Shown here: positions 1-11,371 of the stretch, one piece after another
Numbering within the stretch: the first letter of the stretch is position 1
Layout of the letters: every line of letters begins with the position of its first letter
Source: Bactrocera neohumeralis
Taxonomy: Eukaryota > Arthropoda > Insecta > Diptera > Tephritidae
Direction of reading: 5' to 3'
Assembly: GCF_024586455.1 (NCBI RefSeq)
Contig: NC_065921.1
Span: 45,840,574-45,904,573, forward strand
Length of the DNA: 64,000 nt
Notes under the pieces: model-generated
Told to the model about the DNA's origin: nothing
What the model saw: only the letters and a program-made list of their open reading frames with translations
Databases searched by the model: none
Made by a program: the position numbers and the translations under genes

Positions 1-1062
1 ATTTGCCTTTTCTAATGTTTGGAATACTAACTCTATATTTTTAAATGCTCCTCTTCATTTTTCCAAATATAATTACATCGTCAATGTAAACGTAGCATCT
101 TACTCCTACATGTTGTCGTAGGATGTCGTCTAGTGCTCTTTGGAATGTAGCGGAGCATTTTTTAGACCGGGAAAGGGTAAGCGGAGAATTCACTTTTTCC
201 GTTGTTTACGGAAAATGCGGTTTTCAATGTCTGACTCGCGAAGTGGAACACCATGGAACCCGCGCAAAGTCAATAACAGTAAATAGTTTATTGTTTCCAG
301 ATTTGCAAGGACATTAATTTCTGGTATGGGATATTTATCCGAAACGTAACCGAATTAAGTTTACGATAATCAACGACCATTCTATACTTTTTTCACCAGT
401 GGCATCTGACTTTTTGTTAACTATCCATATTGGGGAGTTGTATGGAGATTTCGATCTCACTTATTATTCTTAATCATTCAGGGTTCTTCGATTTGGCGGT
501 CGATTTCATTTTTAATGCCATCGGATACGGGTATGGCTTGAGTAGACGGGGTTTCGGTTATTGTCCCCGGATTTCACCTTTTACGAGAGTGGTGTAGGTG
601 AGTTTTCATCAGGATCAGAAAAAGGTTTGGGCATTTATCAATAATATTATTAACTTTGTTTTGTTGTAAAGAGAGGTGGGAATATTGATTAAGCCACATT
701 ATTCACTTCTGTGATATTCTTTGCTTAACCTTATATTTATACCTTGACAAATCTAGTAATTAAATTTTTATCGGTATGAATAATTTCTTTTAATTCTTTA
801 ATTGTATCGTTGCCTTCTATGCCGTGAAACGCCCTTAAAGTTGGCAATATGAAAAATTTTATTTTCCTTACTGTTGTCCAAAAATGTCGACAAAGGAATT
901 GTGGTGGGTAATTTCAGATTGTCCCGGCAACTGATTTTACTGTAAAGGGCTTTCGTTCAGAATTGGATTCCTAATTCTATGGATTGAATGTAATTCTTAT
1001 TGGATCCGGTATCAATAAGAAATCTACTGTGCCTCCGCGCCTTGTTCTAAATTCGTAATAAG
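1..1062 (-). pseudogene. Ty3/gypsy protease-RT remnant, runs off the left edge
   Basis: Read on the minus strand, about 1036-965 encodes an aspartic protease motif (RFLIDTGSNKNYIQSIEL). Further along, about 400-355 gives YRMVVDYRKLN and about 110-60 gives VYIDDVIIFG, the catalytic box of reverse transcriptase. The order protease then RT is that of a Ty3/gypsy pol. The frame changes several times and stops occur between the motifs, so this is a pseudogene. The remainder of pol would lie to the left of the window. The DTG protease followed by a YIDD RT resembles the env-bearing gypsy element at 41.8-52.3 kb, so membership of the same broad group is likely but inferred. Confidence 0.75.
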
Positions 1063-2448
1063 GCAGCGAAGACGGCGGCTAATCTAAAAAAAATTAAAAT
1101 TTTCAGGCTCATTTTTCCCGCATTATCATAATTTGTAAATTTTCATCATATTCCCTTCGGGGCTAATTCGACTGCGTTAGTAAAAAAAATTTCTTTGTAT
1201 TTTCTTGGGGAATTGGGGTCAGTTTTTTTTTGAAATAGGACGTTTCGGGGGTCGGTTTTCCTGGGAAAATATTGGCCTATTTCGATTTAATTTTTTCTTG
1301 ACCGTATGGACTTCCCTTCCGGGGGGGTCGGGGGTTTAGGTGGTAAGGGTTTGGTCTGGTTTTTAAAAGGGAAGGGATTTTTTTTGGGAATATGGGGTTG
1401 TTCGGGGAATTGCTGGCCTCGGCGGGAAAAACCTTTGGGTTTTTTTGCATATGGGTTTGGGGAAAAAATTTTGGGGGTATCGGGTTTTTTTGGCGAAAGG
1501 GCCGGGGCAAAAATTTCGTCTTTTGGGGGGAAAGGGGAAAACGTTAATTCGGGGAAAAAGCTCTGTTGTTTTGGGAAAATTTTTAAAATTTTTTAAATTA
1601 TTAAAACTTTTTGTTTTTAGGAAGGTCGTGGTGGGTGGTTGGATATTGGGTTTTTTGATATTGTTCATATTTATTCTTTTGTCATATTGTCAAATTTTTT
1701 TACATAAATTAGTGTGGGGAAAAGGGCGTCCGGGTTTTCTCTTTCTGAAAAAGGGCGAGTAAGTCAATTTAAAATCCCCAAATAAATGTGTCCAAAGGGT
1801 TTATCCCCATATGAGTTTTTCATAGTCCGTAAAAGGTTCCCCTCATAGCTCAGGGCGAAATTTTTCAATATAAGTGAAAAAGGGGTTTGGGAAAAATTTG
1901 GTAAAAAAGGGTTTCTATGTCGTCTAGCGTTGAAAGGGGGAAATGGTCATCTGGTATTCGGGGGACCCATGTCCCTTTTTGAATAATGCATCATAAGGGA
2001 TTTTAATTTTACTCCTCAGTGGGTATTGAAGGTTCTAATGCGGGGTCGGCTCCCGTTTTTTTGTGCCTTATTGAAATTTTCCCCAAGTATTTAGGAGTAT
2101 TCTTGACTCCCCTGGGTTTAAAAATTCTTTTGCGCTCTTCCTCCCGGGTTAAAATTTACCCGGTCTCTGAAAAAATTTCCCGGGGATTTAACCTTCCCCC
2201 TTTTATCTAGTTCGTTTTTTGTTTTAAACGTTCAGTGTCCACTGTGGTGGAAGGGTTTGGGGAAAAAGTAATGATTCAAATACTCATTCGTTCGAAATTT
2301 TTTCGAACTATTACCCTTTTTGTAAGTTGGGTTTAGGGGGGGGAGGTTTAAAAGGATGATTGGAAGGATTTGTAGGATGTGTAGTTTGCCCATAGTCTAT
2401 CCTCATTTGATTTAATTGCTCAATTAGCTCCTCAGCTGTATCCGGCAT
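1063..2448 (-). pseudogene. Possible gag region of the left-edge gypsy element
   Basis: An ATG at 2448-2446 (minus) opens a short frame beginning MPDTAEELIEQLNQMRID that soon breaks. It sits upstream of the protease/RT remnant on the same strand, where gag is expected. The intervening sequence contains many long runs of G, A and T and no continuous frame, so no gag domain can be verified. The assignment rests on position only. Confidence 0.3.
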
Positions 2449-3829
2449 TATGATAATCTTTTCTTTTTACGTTAATTGGTTTAAAAAAAAACCCTTTTTT
2501 TAATTTGTACTTTGTTGGGAAAAATTTTGAATCTTTTTTCAAAAAATTTCGTTAGTTTAGCTTTTTCCCTTTTTTTGTCGGATAATTTTTCTTTCAATTC
2601 AAGGGTTTTTTATTTTTTTTAAAAATAAAATTCTTTTTAATTTTTTTTTTTCTTTTTTTCGAATAAAATTTTTTTTTTAATTCCAAAATTTTTATTCTTT
2701 TAAAAATAATATTCTTTTTTTTTTTTTTTGAATAATTTTTTTTCAATTTTTAAATATTCTTTATGATATTCTTTATAATAGTCTTAAAAAATAATTTTTT
2801 TTATAAAACTTACTTTGGTGTTTCCAACTTTCCTTGGATGTTGGTGATTCGCTCCGGGGGGTTTTCCCTTTTTTTAACAAGTAAAAGGTCCTCGGCGTTT
2901 AAAAAACATTGTCGTTTTTGCCGCTCGTTACCCAAATATTTTTTTGGTTTTTTCCCTTGTTTTTTTTTTTTTAATAAAAACCCTTTTTTTTCAGGCTTTT
3001 TTTTTTATTCAAATCCCTTTCCCTTCCCAAATCTTAAATTTCTTTTGTTTTTAAAAGGGTGTTTTTTCGGCCGGGGCCCCCAGGCGCCAGTTAAAAAACG
3101 TTTTTATTTTTTTAAAAAAATTTTTCAAAATTTTGCCCCCTTTAATTAAACTTTAAAAACTAAAAAATTTAAAAATTAATTATACTTCTGACCTATGTTT
3201 GCCGCTGGGGAAGTGCGAGTTTGCTGACGCTGCGCTTCCCCCGGGGTTAAATTCGCTGGCGCAGCCCCTTTGGTTTACTTCCAATGGCCTTTCAGGGGTT
3301 TAGTGGGGTTTTTTTACTTAGTATCTTTGATATTGTTATCATATGATAAATTTTTTTCCCGGGGGGGCTAACCAGGGAAAAAATTCAAACCCGATCCATT
3401 TTTTGGCTAATTTTGGGGCATTTTAAAAAATTTTTTAATGGGGAAATTTTTTAAAAAAAAATTTTAAAACAAAAATTTAGTACATGAAAAATGAAAATTT
3501 TGGATAAAAAATTTATAAAAACAAGTAATAGTCCCAAACAGGCCCAAAATTAAAAAAATCACCTTTGGCATCAATTGGGACCCCATTTGGCGATCGGACA
3601 CTACGCCAAATGGCAAAAAAAGTTTTAAAAAAATTTGCCCCTTTTCTTTTTTTAAACAAACATACTTTGGGCGACATCTATCAGGGGACGGGCTGTCCGC
3701 GTGCAAAACCTTCTCCAAAAATATCAAAACACCCCCAATTTTAAAAGGTTATTAAAAAAATTCTTTCAAATCACCCCGATATAATAAAAAAATTTAAAAA
3801 AAGACGTGAATGAGCTTCCAAAATTTGAA
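2449..3829. other. No gene recognised; T/A-homopolymer-rich
   Basis: About 2,490-2,790 and 2,930-3,170 are dominated by T and A runs. Short open frames here are rich in Phe, Lys and Asn and match nothing recognised. A GC-richer patch near 3,200-3,290 has no coding signal I can identify. Confidence 0.5.
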
Positions 3830-6035
3830 ACTAGTACAACTAAAACTCTAGAATTCAATGAATGCGATAACAGATCAATTCTCATATACAATTGAATCAA
3901 TATCTGCAATGTCCGCCAGTACAAACGCAAATACTTTCCTCGGTGACAAATTTTTCGACCCCGCAGGATGGCTTTCGCCAATAATGATTCAAGCAAAATC
4001 CTCATTCAGAATTGTGGCAAGATGGCACTGAATGGGATGAACAGGTGAAACCTGTACGTTTAACAAATAGGTACAATTTGCTAACAATTTACATACATAT
4101 CTGAAATTCGAGATCCCTCGATGGTAAATTTCACCCCTAACGTGTCACAGAATTACACGGTTTCTGTGATGCCTCTGAGCGTATTGCGCAACAGTGACTG
4201 CCTCAGTACGATAATAAAATATCTTCACACCTCTTGGTAGCAAAACCAAAGTTGCACCTTTGAAGACACCCCAGTCTCCACCCCTTGAATTGAAGGGGTT
4301 TTCTTCTATTAGAAAAATTTTTCCTAGCCCAAAACCCATCTAAATTCAACGATCATAAAATTTATCTTTGGTCGGGAACTCAAAAATAGTTTTTTGTAGA
4401 AAAACCACCCTATTGCGGGAAAAAGGACCTATAATTGCAACCGAATACCCCCAAATTTGGGGGAAGGTTTGGGCCCCAGCAAAATGGCAACATGTTCCCA
4501 GAAGTGCAGATCCCCCAGCGGATCTTGGGAAAAGGGGGTTGCAACCATTGCACCTCACCAGCACTCCTTGGGGAATTTTCCAACATGGCAAACCAGAATC
4601 ACAGAATTCTGGCCAAAGTCCCCCCGCTCGTAATTTCCCCCCGAAAGTCAAAAAATTAAAATTTTTTCATATCCCCCTCAAAAAAGGGGTTTGTTTTATT
4701 CCCCATCGATTTTCGTCATTTGCTAGAGCACAAAAGGTTTGCCTTGTAAAATTCATTCAAAGATTTAAAAAAACAAAAAATAAAAGGGCCCAAATGATCC
4801 TTGCGTACAATTTCGCATTCCGACTTGCAACATCCCAAAAGGTCAGCCCTAATATTATATAAAAACCCCCTATTTAAAAAAGAGAAATAAAAAGTTTCGA
4901 AAAAAAAACCTCTAAAAGGGAAGCTCCTTTCGTCTTAAATCCATTCTTGGATTCTGAGAGTTAATAAAAAACCCAAAAATGGAAGATTGGGGGGAACTCA
5001 GCCTTGGTTATAACGAACACACCCCCATCTTTTTCAAACCGTTTTCCCACCTTTTTCGCATATCTGCCCATCTTCCTCCCAATTAGGCATCGCTTAATGC
5101 AACAAATGGTCCGTCGGGAAATATGTAAAACCGCGACTAAAGCCACCCCAAATAAAAAGGACGTTTTCATGTGAAAACCATATTTACCTGCCCCAAAATG
5201 GTCCGGTCCCGGACGGCTTACCCCCCTAAGGCTGCAACTTTTTTCCCCCTTTTCCCATCACGGGGGTTGTTTTTCCCCTGGCCCTTTTCCCAGAAAAAGG
5301 GCCCCCCTTTTAAAAAGGTCTTCTTCATTTAGAAAAGGGTATGTGGCTGTCTTTGTATTTTTTAAAAAAAGGAAGAACCTCAAAAAGCTTTGAATCGGGT
5401 TTCTCCCGGTTTTTTCTTTGCAGCATTTGCACGCTTTGTCCGGACGCCCGGGTTTTTCCCTTTAAAAATAAGGCGAAAAAGGAAAAACTTTTGGGGCCCA
5501 AAAAAGGCAACAAAAAAGGGTTTATCTTCATGAAAAAGGGGCCCTGGGAAATAGTTAACAAATAGCCCAAAAGGGGTCGTTGGCAATTTATACCTCCATG
5601 TTCTCCACATTTGGGGGGCTTTGGGAAAAACAACGTAAAACCCCGGGCCCCTTTTAAAAAAAAACCTTAATTCATAAATTCAATTATGAGGTTTACTTTT
5701 TTACTCACTCGTATTGAAAACCGTTTAAAATTCCCTTTCTCCCTCTCACTGAATCCCCCAATTTTCCGCCCTCCCACCCCCGGTTCTTTCCTCAGGGGGG
5801 GGCTCCCCTTCTCCCAAACCCAAAAAAGAAAAAGGGGACTTTTACTAACTTTTAAAAAAATCGATGGGAAAAACCGTTTTCCATCACGAATTCAGCCCCA
5901 GATGGGGAAGACCTCTCAAAAAGAAACTCAAAGATATCGATGGAAAAAAGGCCCAGAAAGGGAAACCAATGAGGGGAGAAGCCCGTCATCATACAGGACG
6001 GGGAAAGCCTTCCTCCAACAGAATGGCGACTAAAG
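3830..6035 (+). pseudogene. BEL/Pao pol remnant (copy 1)
   Basis: In order on the plus strand: FLGDKFFDPAGWLSPI (about 3938-3985) and LHGFCDASER (about 4150-4181), typical of the BEL/Pao segment between RT and RNase H. Then ADLGKRGLQPLHLTSTP (about 4515-4568) from the RNase H region; HRLMQQMVRR (about 5088-5117) at the integrase zinc-binding domain; and RYRWKK (about 5933) followed in another frame by LPPTEWRL (about 6009-6032) from the integrase C-terminal domain (DUF5641-like). The frame changes many times, usually at lengthened homopolymers. The integrase catalytic core is not readable. The same motif order is seen in the minus-strand copy at 16.2-18.2 kb. Confidence 0.75.
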
Positions 6036-6053
6036 GGCCCCATTTAAAAAAGG

Positions 6054-6478
6054 GTTTATCGGGGATTCCAACGGTTCACAGCCTGTGCCATCGCCCACAC
6101 GTTCTAAAACGATGCACCATCTTCCAAAGTATGAAGCCCGCTCAACGACAACAGGTTGCAAGGGCTCACGGGCATTGCATGACCTGTCTGGCAGATGACC
6201 ACGCCACCATAGAGTGCTGGGCTGACGGTGCCTGTCAATATTGCCACAGGCCGCACCACACTCTGTTTCATCGATTTCCCACACGAGCCAATCACACCAA
6301 CTCCCGTACTAGACCACGCAGCGATCCTCTCCGGCGACGACGACGCACCCAACCACCCACAAGACGTACGCGGCCATCTCCGCCACGCCACGCTCATCGC
6401 CAGCAACAACGACGCTCAACAGGGTTGAGCGCGGTACTCAGTACACTCCAACAGCTACAAAGGCTCCTAGCCGATTAA
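6054..6478 (+). pseudogene. BEL/Pao 3' ORF: zinc-knuckle, Arg-rich protein (copy 1)
   Basis: An open frame downstream of pol has three zinc-knuckle-like units. The first is degenerate (one Cys kept at about 6086, a second at about 6113). The second is CMTCLADDHATIEC (C-x2-C-x4-H-x4-C, 6176-6217). The third is CQYCHRPHHTLFH (6233-6271). An Arg/Pro-rich stretch follows, then a Leu/Gln-rich tail (LSAVLSTLQQLQRLLAD) ending at the stop. The units resemble the nucleocapsid-type knuckles of BEL/Pao Gag, but this frame lies after the integrase C-terminus and directly before a polypurine tract and LTR. No start codon is convincing: the 5' end runs into the noisy block and about 150 bp of integrase C-terminus is missing. 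Likely role by inference: nucleic-acid binding. Confidence 0.65.
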
Positions 6479-6482
6479 TTCG

Positions 6483-6497
6483 CCTAGGGGGCCAGGA
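6483..6497 (+). promoter_or_regulatory. Polypurine tract of BEL/Pao copy 1
   Basis: A purine-rich stretch (CCTAGGGGGCCAGGA) directly precedes TG at 6498 and follows the ORF3 stop within a few bases. The minus-strand copy has the matching tract at 13408-13393 followed by an LTR start with a related sequence (both contain ATGAGC within the first 14 bases). Confidence 0.6.
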
Positions 6498-7195
6498 TGT
6501 TCACATGAGCAAGAGCATTCTGCAACATCACAACCCCTCATCACACATCACATCACATCACATCACGTCGCGTCACACACCTCATCACACAACAGTTCAG
6601 CACACACCGCTACACACACACATCAAACACAGTACCTTACACCGCTCACTATTACAATACAACAACCACACGATCATTAGCGAGACGACTCGGATTAATT
6701 TAATATTCACCACCCAAACTAACAAAAGGGATAGATCCGAACGGGATCACTCTCTTTTTCGTTTGATCCGCAAAGCAAGTCGGTCGACCCGCAACGATAC
6801 ATTTATTTCTAACCGCAATCTCCGCATTTTTCCTCATTTGTGACTTCCCGCCAAAGTGACGTTGTGACGTGAGTTCGGGAGTTCGCCGCAGTGTCAGTGT
6901 GTGACAACAAATACAAAAATAAAAAGAAAATAATTACATAAATTGTTATAACAAATATAAATTGTATAATTGTAATTAACTTGTTATACAAATAGAAAGA
7001 AAAAATACAAAATTGAAGTGAAAATTAATACAGTGTGAAAGAAAGTGTTTTTATTTGGAATAAGTATATTACAAGTGTATCAAGTAAGTATACTAGTGTT
7101 ACACGTCAACAGTTGTTATCAAGCAAAATACAAAAAATATCTACACCAATAGAAGACAGATATAACATTTTCAGATAAAAACTCTTCTTGCACAG
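6498..7195 (+). repeat. 3' LTR of BEL/Pao copy 1 (right end approximate)
   Basis: The LTR starts TGTTCACATGAGC, comparable with TGGCTAAATGAGC in copy 2. Both LTRs then run through a CA-rich, G-poor stretch with ACACC repeats into AACAAAAGGGA and a GATCCGC motif. A possible 3' terminus is the CA of CTTGCACA near 7195, but no second LTR is present to confirm it, so the right border could be off by hundreds of bases. Confidence 0.45.
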
Positions 7196-7251
7196 GGTTC
7201 TCATTTACTACTCCGTAGCAGCAAAATTTCTAAAATTATTGCTATGCTATC

Positions 7252-7510
7252 GCTACCGCTCTCACTTTGTCGGGAGCCGCAGCATAGCCTTAGCATAACA
7301 ATGTAAAGTATGTGCTCTACTCTGCTCCGAGTTTTGTTAGCTAAAAAACTATAGCTGGAGCGGGAGCAAAAAATTAAATTCTGCGCTATGCTCTGGCGTA
7401 GCGGTAGCAAAAAATTGGGAGCGGTAGCACAGCACAGCAAATGAAAATTTTCATGTGCTACAGCTCCCGAATGTGTTTGTTGTTTTTTTTTCTTTTTTGC
7501 TATTTTCTGG
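7252..7510 (+). repeat. Left inverted-repeat arm
   Basis: Begins GCTACCGCTCTCACTTTGTC and ends GCTATTTTCTGG; the same sequence occurs in reverse complement at 8814-9073. Confidence 0.85.
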
Positions 7511-8813
7511 CATAATATTTGAATTAATTGAATAATTCAAACCAAACAATGTTATACAAATCATTTTGGCACTTGTTGCGTCAAGTGCCTTTATAAATCT
7601 AAAATCAAATATTTTAAGAAATATATTAATAAAGTGAATTAGATAATAATTGAATAAATTATAAATTTTTTTTTATTATGTAAAATATTTACCAATTTTA
7701 TATTACCAAAAACATCATCTATTCCAAATGTATTACAATACTCAATTACTATGAATTTTCGAAATTAATTTTAACTATGTACATATGTATACTTTCCCCC
7801 TTTTTATATACATTAGAGAGTTTTTTTTTTTTGAACTATTAATTTTTTTCAGTCCTGTCACGAAATTTCCTTGGAAATACCCCAAAAAAAAATTCCCTGA
7901 AAATTTTAGCCCTAAATATTTACATTAAGAACTGGACCGAGGCATGTAAAAATTTTCCATAGGAAATGCACTACAATCCTGATTCTTATCTTTAAATTCC
8001 TACAGATCAGAGATATTTTATGGCATTTTTATATGTGCGGAAGAAATTGCGGGAATATAGCGCGCGAATTCCCGCAATTGTTTTATTGAATTAAACATGA
8101 ATGACGGGAATTCCCGCAATTTACGCGAATGTGTTAATCCATTGCACTGTGTATTTGCAGTTCTATTCTACCATTCCCAATATTTAGTAATTTTATAATT
8201 TTTAGGAAGAATCAGTTTGAAATTGTACGCATATACATACTTCAATGTATATTGCAAAGAATCGAAAAGATTTCTGTATATCTAAAATTATAATAAACAT
8301 TTTTATCAACACTCCAATTATTCCGCTTTATCTTTACGTTAGATATCGCGTTTGGTTTGTTATGAATGCATTTGCGTCCTTAACCAATAATCTAGCAAAG
8401 TATCCGCAGTGCCTTGACGATGAAAATTCCAATGCCATTTTTTGTTGTGATATTAAATATATCGGACGGGCTCGTCTTAAAAAAAAACTACCTGGTTAAG
8501 AAGCAAAATCAGTATAACCCATATACTAAGCATGTTTGGAAATGAAAGTTTTTACTTATTTCTTTCTATTTTTGAATTACTAAAATTTTCAAATGATTCT
8601 TACATAAATTTTGAACAAATGCTTATGATTTGAAATATAAGTTTTGTATTTATGAGCTGTATTGAATTTTAGCATAAAGAGATAAAATGTATCCTATGTC
8701 CTTACCCTGCTTCTAAACTACCTCCCCACCAATTTTAAGCCAAATCGGTTCAGCCGTTCTTGAGTTATAAACGACCTTCTTTTATATACCAACTTGTACC
8801 ATACTTGTAAATG
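7511..8813. other. Interior of the inverted-repeat element; no gene recognised
   Basis: AT-rich sequence with only short open frames (for example 8245-8499, 84 codons) that I cannot connect to any family. A local GGGAATTCCCGC-type palindromic motif recurs near 8,050-8,130. Confidence 0.5.
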
Positions 8814-9073
8814 CCAGAAAATAGCAAAAAAGAAAAAAAAAACAACAAACACATTCGGGAGCTCTAGCACATGAAAATTTTCATTTGCTCTGCTGTGCTA
8901 CAGCTCCCAATTTTTTGCTACCGCTACGCCAGAGCATAGCGCAGAATTTAATTTTTTGCTCCCGCTCCAGCTATAGTTTTTTAGCTAACAAAACTCGGAG
9001 CAGAGTAGAGCACATACTTTACATTGTTATGCTAAGGCTATGCTGCGGCTCCCGACAAAGTGAGAGCGGTAGC
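8814..9073 (-). repeat. Right inverted-repeat arm
   Basis: Reverse complement of 7252-7510, with only a few substitutions and a one-base length difference in a poly-A/T run. Confidence 0.85.
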
Positions 9074-9106
9074 AAGAGTAAAATGAAATGCTACGAGAGT
9101 AGCGTA

Positions 9107-9455
9107 GTTTTTCAAACGCTGTTTTTGCATACCCAAATTTTCTGAAGCCTGGCAAAATCAAGCGAGAGCAAAAAAGGTTACAAACTGTTGGGCGTAGCGT
9201 ATGAGCGCCATTTTGAAAACGCGCAGCATTTGGTGAATGAAGAGGAATTTTATAAACTGCACCAAAAGAGGTCATACGCTCGGTTTTAAGTTTACTTGCA
9301 GTTTTTGAAATATGATTTCTTTCTGATTTATTCCAAATCATATGAGTTTTGTAAAGTTTTTCCTACAACTGATTGAGGAATTCATAGTTGCGAAAAGTGA
9401 GACACATTTGGGGTAGTTTTCTTTAATACTTGTATAAATACTGTATAGTATATAG
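9107..9455. other. No gene recognised
   Basis: Flank between the inverted-repeat element and the gypsy 5' LTR. The open frame seen on the minus strand has no recognisable similarity. Confidence 0.45.
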
Positions 9456-9500
9456 TGATATCTATATATACTTATATATATATTTATAAGTACATCTCTA

Positions 9501-9534
<34 letters not shown>

Positions 9535-9769
9535 ATAATAACATATATATATATATATAAAATAAAATTATCAATATGTACATGTATAACAATGTAGCAG
9601 TTAACATTAAGGAAAGGATGAGAGAGAGAGTTCAACATTTATTTACTGTAATTAGTAGTAAGTTATGTTTAAGAGAACCTAGATTAAGCAAGTAATATTT
9701 GATGTGATAAAATAGAATTTTAGTTTTTGGAGTGGCACCGAAACAGCGTGTTTCATTCAAGAATGAACA
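9456..9769 (+). repeat. 5' LTR of the plus-strand gypsy element (nest 1)
   Basis: Starts TGATATCTATATATAC and ends GAATGAACA. It aligns along its length with 21666-21974, including AATATGTACATGTATAACAA, GGAAAGGATGAGAGAGA and GTGTTTCATTCAAGAAT. Its first part is a (TA)n tract. The pairing of this LTR with the one at 21.7 kb is inferred from similarity and orientation; they differ at several sites and by small indels, which fits an old insertion. Confidence 0.65.
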
Positions 9770-9786
9770 TTCTAAAATTCTTAATA
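9681..9786 (+). repeat. 106-bp direct repeat, left of RTE copy 1
   Basis: Matches 12811-12916 base for base except for 6 differences, with no indel. It covers the end of the LTR and the start of the gypsy leader. The right-hand partner begins exactly where the RTE 3' AAG-repeat tail ends, so the pair behaves like an unusually long target-site duplication. Confidence 0.7.
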
Positions 9787-10022
9787 ATGGAAGATGGAGT
9801 CATGTGCAGAAGTTCACGCAAGTGAGGAAAGTTCTCTGACCGCCATTCACTTGGAAGTGGCCAGAAACGATTCTTTTACACAAGGCTCAAGCAGCTCACT
9901 ACTTCCGGTCTTTGACCAGGTATCCTCTGGGTAGCCTAAGAACGTTCCGTTCGAAGGCGAAACATCCCCTACATAGGGTTGTGCGCTGGGTTTGGGACCC
10001 GCCACGTAAAAAAACACCCCCA

Positions 10023-11371
10023 ATGAAAGGAAGCAACAAGCCTCGGATGAGAGACCCCCCTTTTGATGACGACCATGGCAAACGAAATAAGGACTACGAT
10101 TTGAGGGCATGCAACTGGAATGTCCGGACCCTTAATTGGGAAGGTGCCGCTGCCCAGCTGGTTGATCTCCTCGCGAAAATAAAGGCTGACATCACCGTCG
10201 TCCAAGAAATGCGATGGACGGGACAAGGACAGAGACGAGTAGGTCTTTGTGACATTTACTACAGTGGCCATATAAAGGAGCGCAAGTTTGGTGTTGGATT
10301 CGTGGTGGGAGAGAGACTCCGTCGCCGAGTACTATCATTCACTCCGGTGAATGAACGTCTAGCCACAATCCGCATCAAAGCGAGGTTCTTCAACATATCG
10401 CTGATTTGCGCCCACGCCCCGACGGAAGAGAAGGACGATGTGACCAAAGATGCCTTCTATGAGCGCTTGGAGCGCGCTTATGAGAGCTGCCCCGCCACGA
10501 TGTCAAAATCGCACTTGGCGACTTTAATGCCAGGGTGGGCAAAGAAGGTATCTTTGGCACTACGGTCGGTAAATTCAGCCTCCACGATGAAACATCCCCA
10601 AATGAGTTGAGGCTGATTGACTTCGCCGGGGGCCGAAAAATGGTTATCTGTAGTACTAGATTCCAGCATAAGAAGATACATCAAGCTACCTGGCTGTCGC
10701 CGGATCGAAAAACTGCCAACCAGATCGATCATGTTGTGATAGACGGAAGGCACGTCTCCAGTGTTTTAGATGTGGGTGCGCTCCGAGGTCCTAACATCGA
10801 CTCGGACCACTATCTTGTTGCAGCCAAGATTCGCACCCACCTCTGTGCAGCAAAAAACGCACGACAACAAACACAAGGAAGGTTCGACGTCGACAAGCTG
10901 CAATCACAACAGACCGCCGAACGATTTTCTATTCGGCTTGCACTCCTGCTCTCTGAGAGCACTCGTCAACAACTCGGTATAAGGGAACTGTGGGACGGCA
11001 TTTCAAATTCCTTACGTACAGCTGCAACCGAAACCATTGGTTTTCGGAAAGTGCAAAAGAACAACTGGTACGACGAGGAGTGCCGTGTCGCAGCGGAGAG
11101 AGAACAGACTGCTTACCTCGCAACGTTACGATCGACCACAACACGTGCGGGATGGGATAGATACCGAGAGTTGCAGAGGGAAGCGAGACGCATTTGCAGA
11201 CAGGAAAAGAAAAAGGCCGAAATGCGTGAGTATGATAAGCTTGATAAGCTGGACGACAGGGGTAATGCTCGAAAATTCTACGAAAAAATGCGGCGGCTTA
11301 CAGAAGGTTTCAAGACCGGAGCATACTCTTGTAGAACCCCCAAAGGTGATCTAGTCACCGATGCCCAGATA
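10023..11371 (+). pseudogene. RTE endonuclease and linker region
   Basis: An ATG at 10023 opens a frame that reaches NWNVRTLNW (about 10117-10143) and VQEMRWTGQG (about 10201-10230), the hallmark start of RTE/CFDP2-type APE endonucleases, then CAHAPTEEKDD (about 10408-10440). A frameshift near 10490-10535 moves the continuation (GDFNARVGKEG, then IDHVVIDGR and DSDHYLVAAKI, the catalytic SDH-like box) into another frame. The Lys/Arg-rich linker ends near codon motif TPKGDLVTDAQ, after which the deletion junction joins directly to IRSMHQLLCKI of the RT N-terminus. Function by family: nicking target DNA for target-primed reverse transcription. Confidence 0.75.

Larger units (their letters stand above)
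1080..6050. other. Homopolymer-inflated, low-quality sequence block
   Basis: Runs of four to ten identical bases of every kind (G, C, A and T) occur throughout, also inside segments that clearly encode BEL/Pao pol. Those segments change frame at such runs. Sequence on either side (before 1,080 and after 6,050) lacks this texture. The likeliest explanation is uncorrected or badly corrected reads used to fill a gap; biological decay alone rarely lengthens homopolymers of all four bases. Confidence 0.65.
7206..9106. mobile_element. Long-terminal-inverted-repeat element without transposase
   Basis: Two arms of about 260 bp, 7252-7510 and 8814-9073, are near-perfect reverse complements with only a handful of differences. 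They enclose about 1.3 kb. The similarity weakens but seems to continue outward (about 7206-7251 against 9074-9106). Arms contain many short repeats of GGGAGC, AGCGGTAGC and GCTATGCT. The centre has no ORF with recognisable similarity, so this looks like a foldback or large MITE-type non-autonomous DNA element. The high arm identity suggests recent activity or arm-to-arm conversion. Confidence 0.7.

Noticed and set aside
1277..1762. Overlapping frames rich in Gly, Phe and Lys on both strands
   Set aside because: Produced by long G, T and A runs in the low-quality block; no domain similarity.
4346..4651. Minus-strand ORF opposite the BEL/Pao RNase H region
   Set aside because: Shadow of the plus-strand pol sequence carrying the ADLGKRGLQPLHLTSTP motif.
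6534..6660. CA-rich repeats as a coding His/Thr-rich protein
   Set aside because: This is LTR sequence just after the polypurine tract; the same CA-rich layout recurs in the copy 2 LTR.
9912..10022. Extended start of the RTE endonuclease frame
   Set aside because: The open frame opens at a non-ATG codon; the first in-frame ATG is at 10023.
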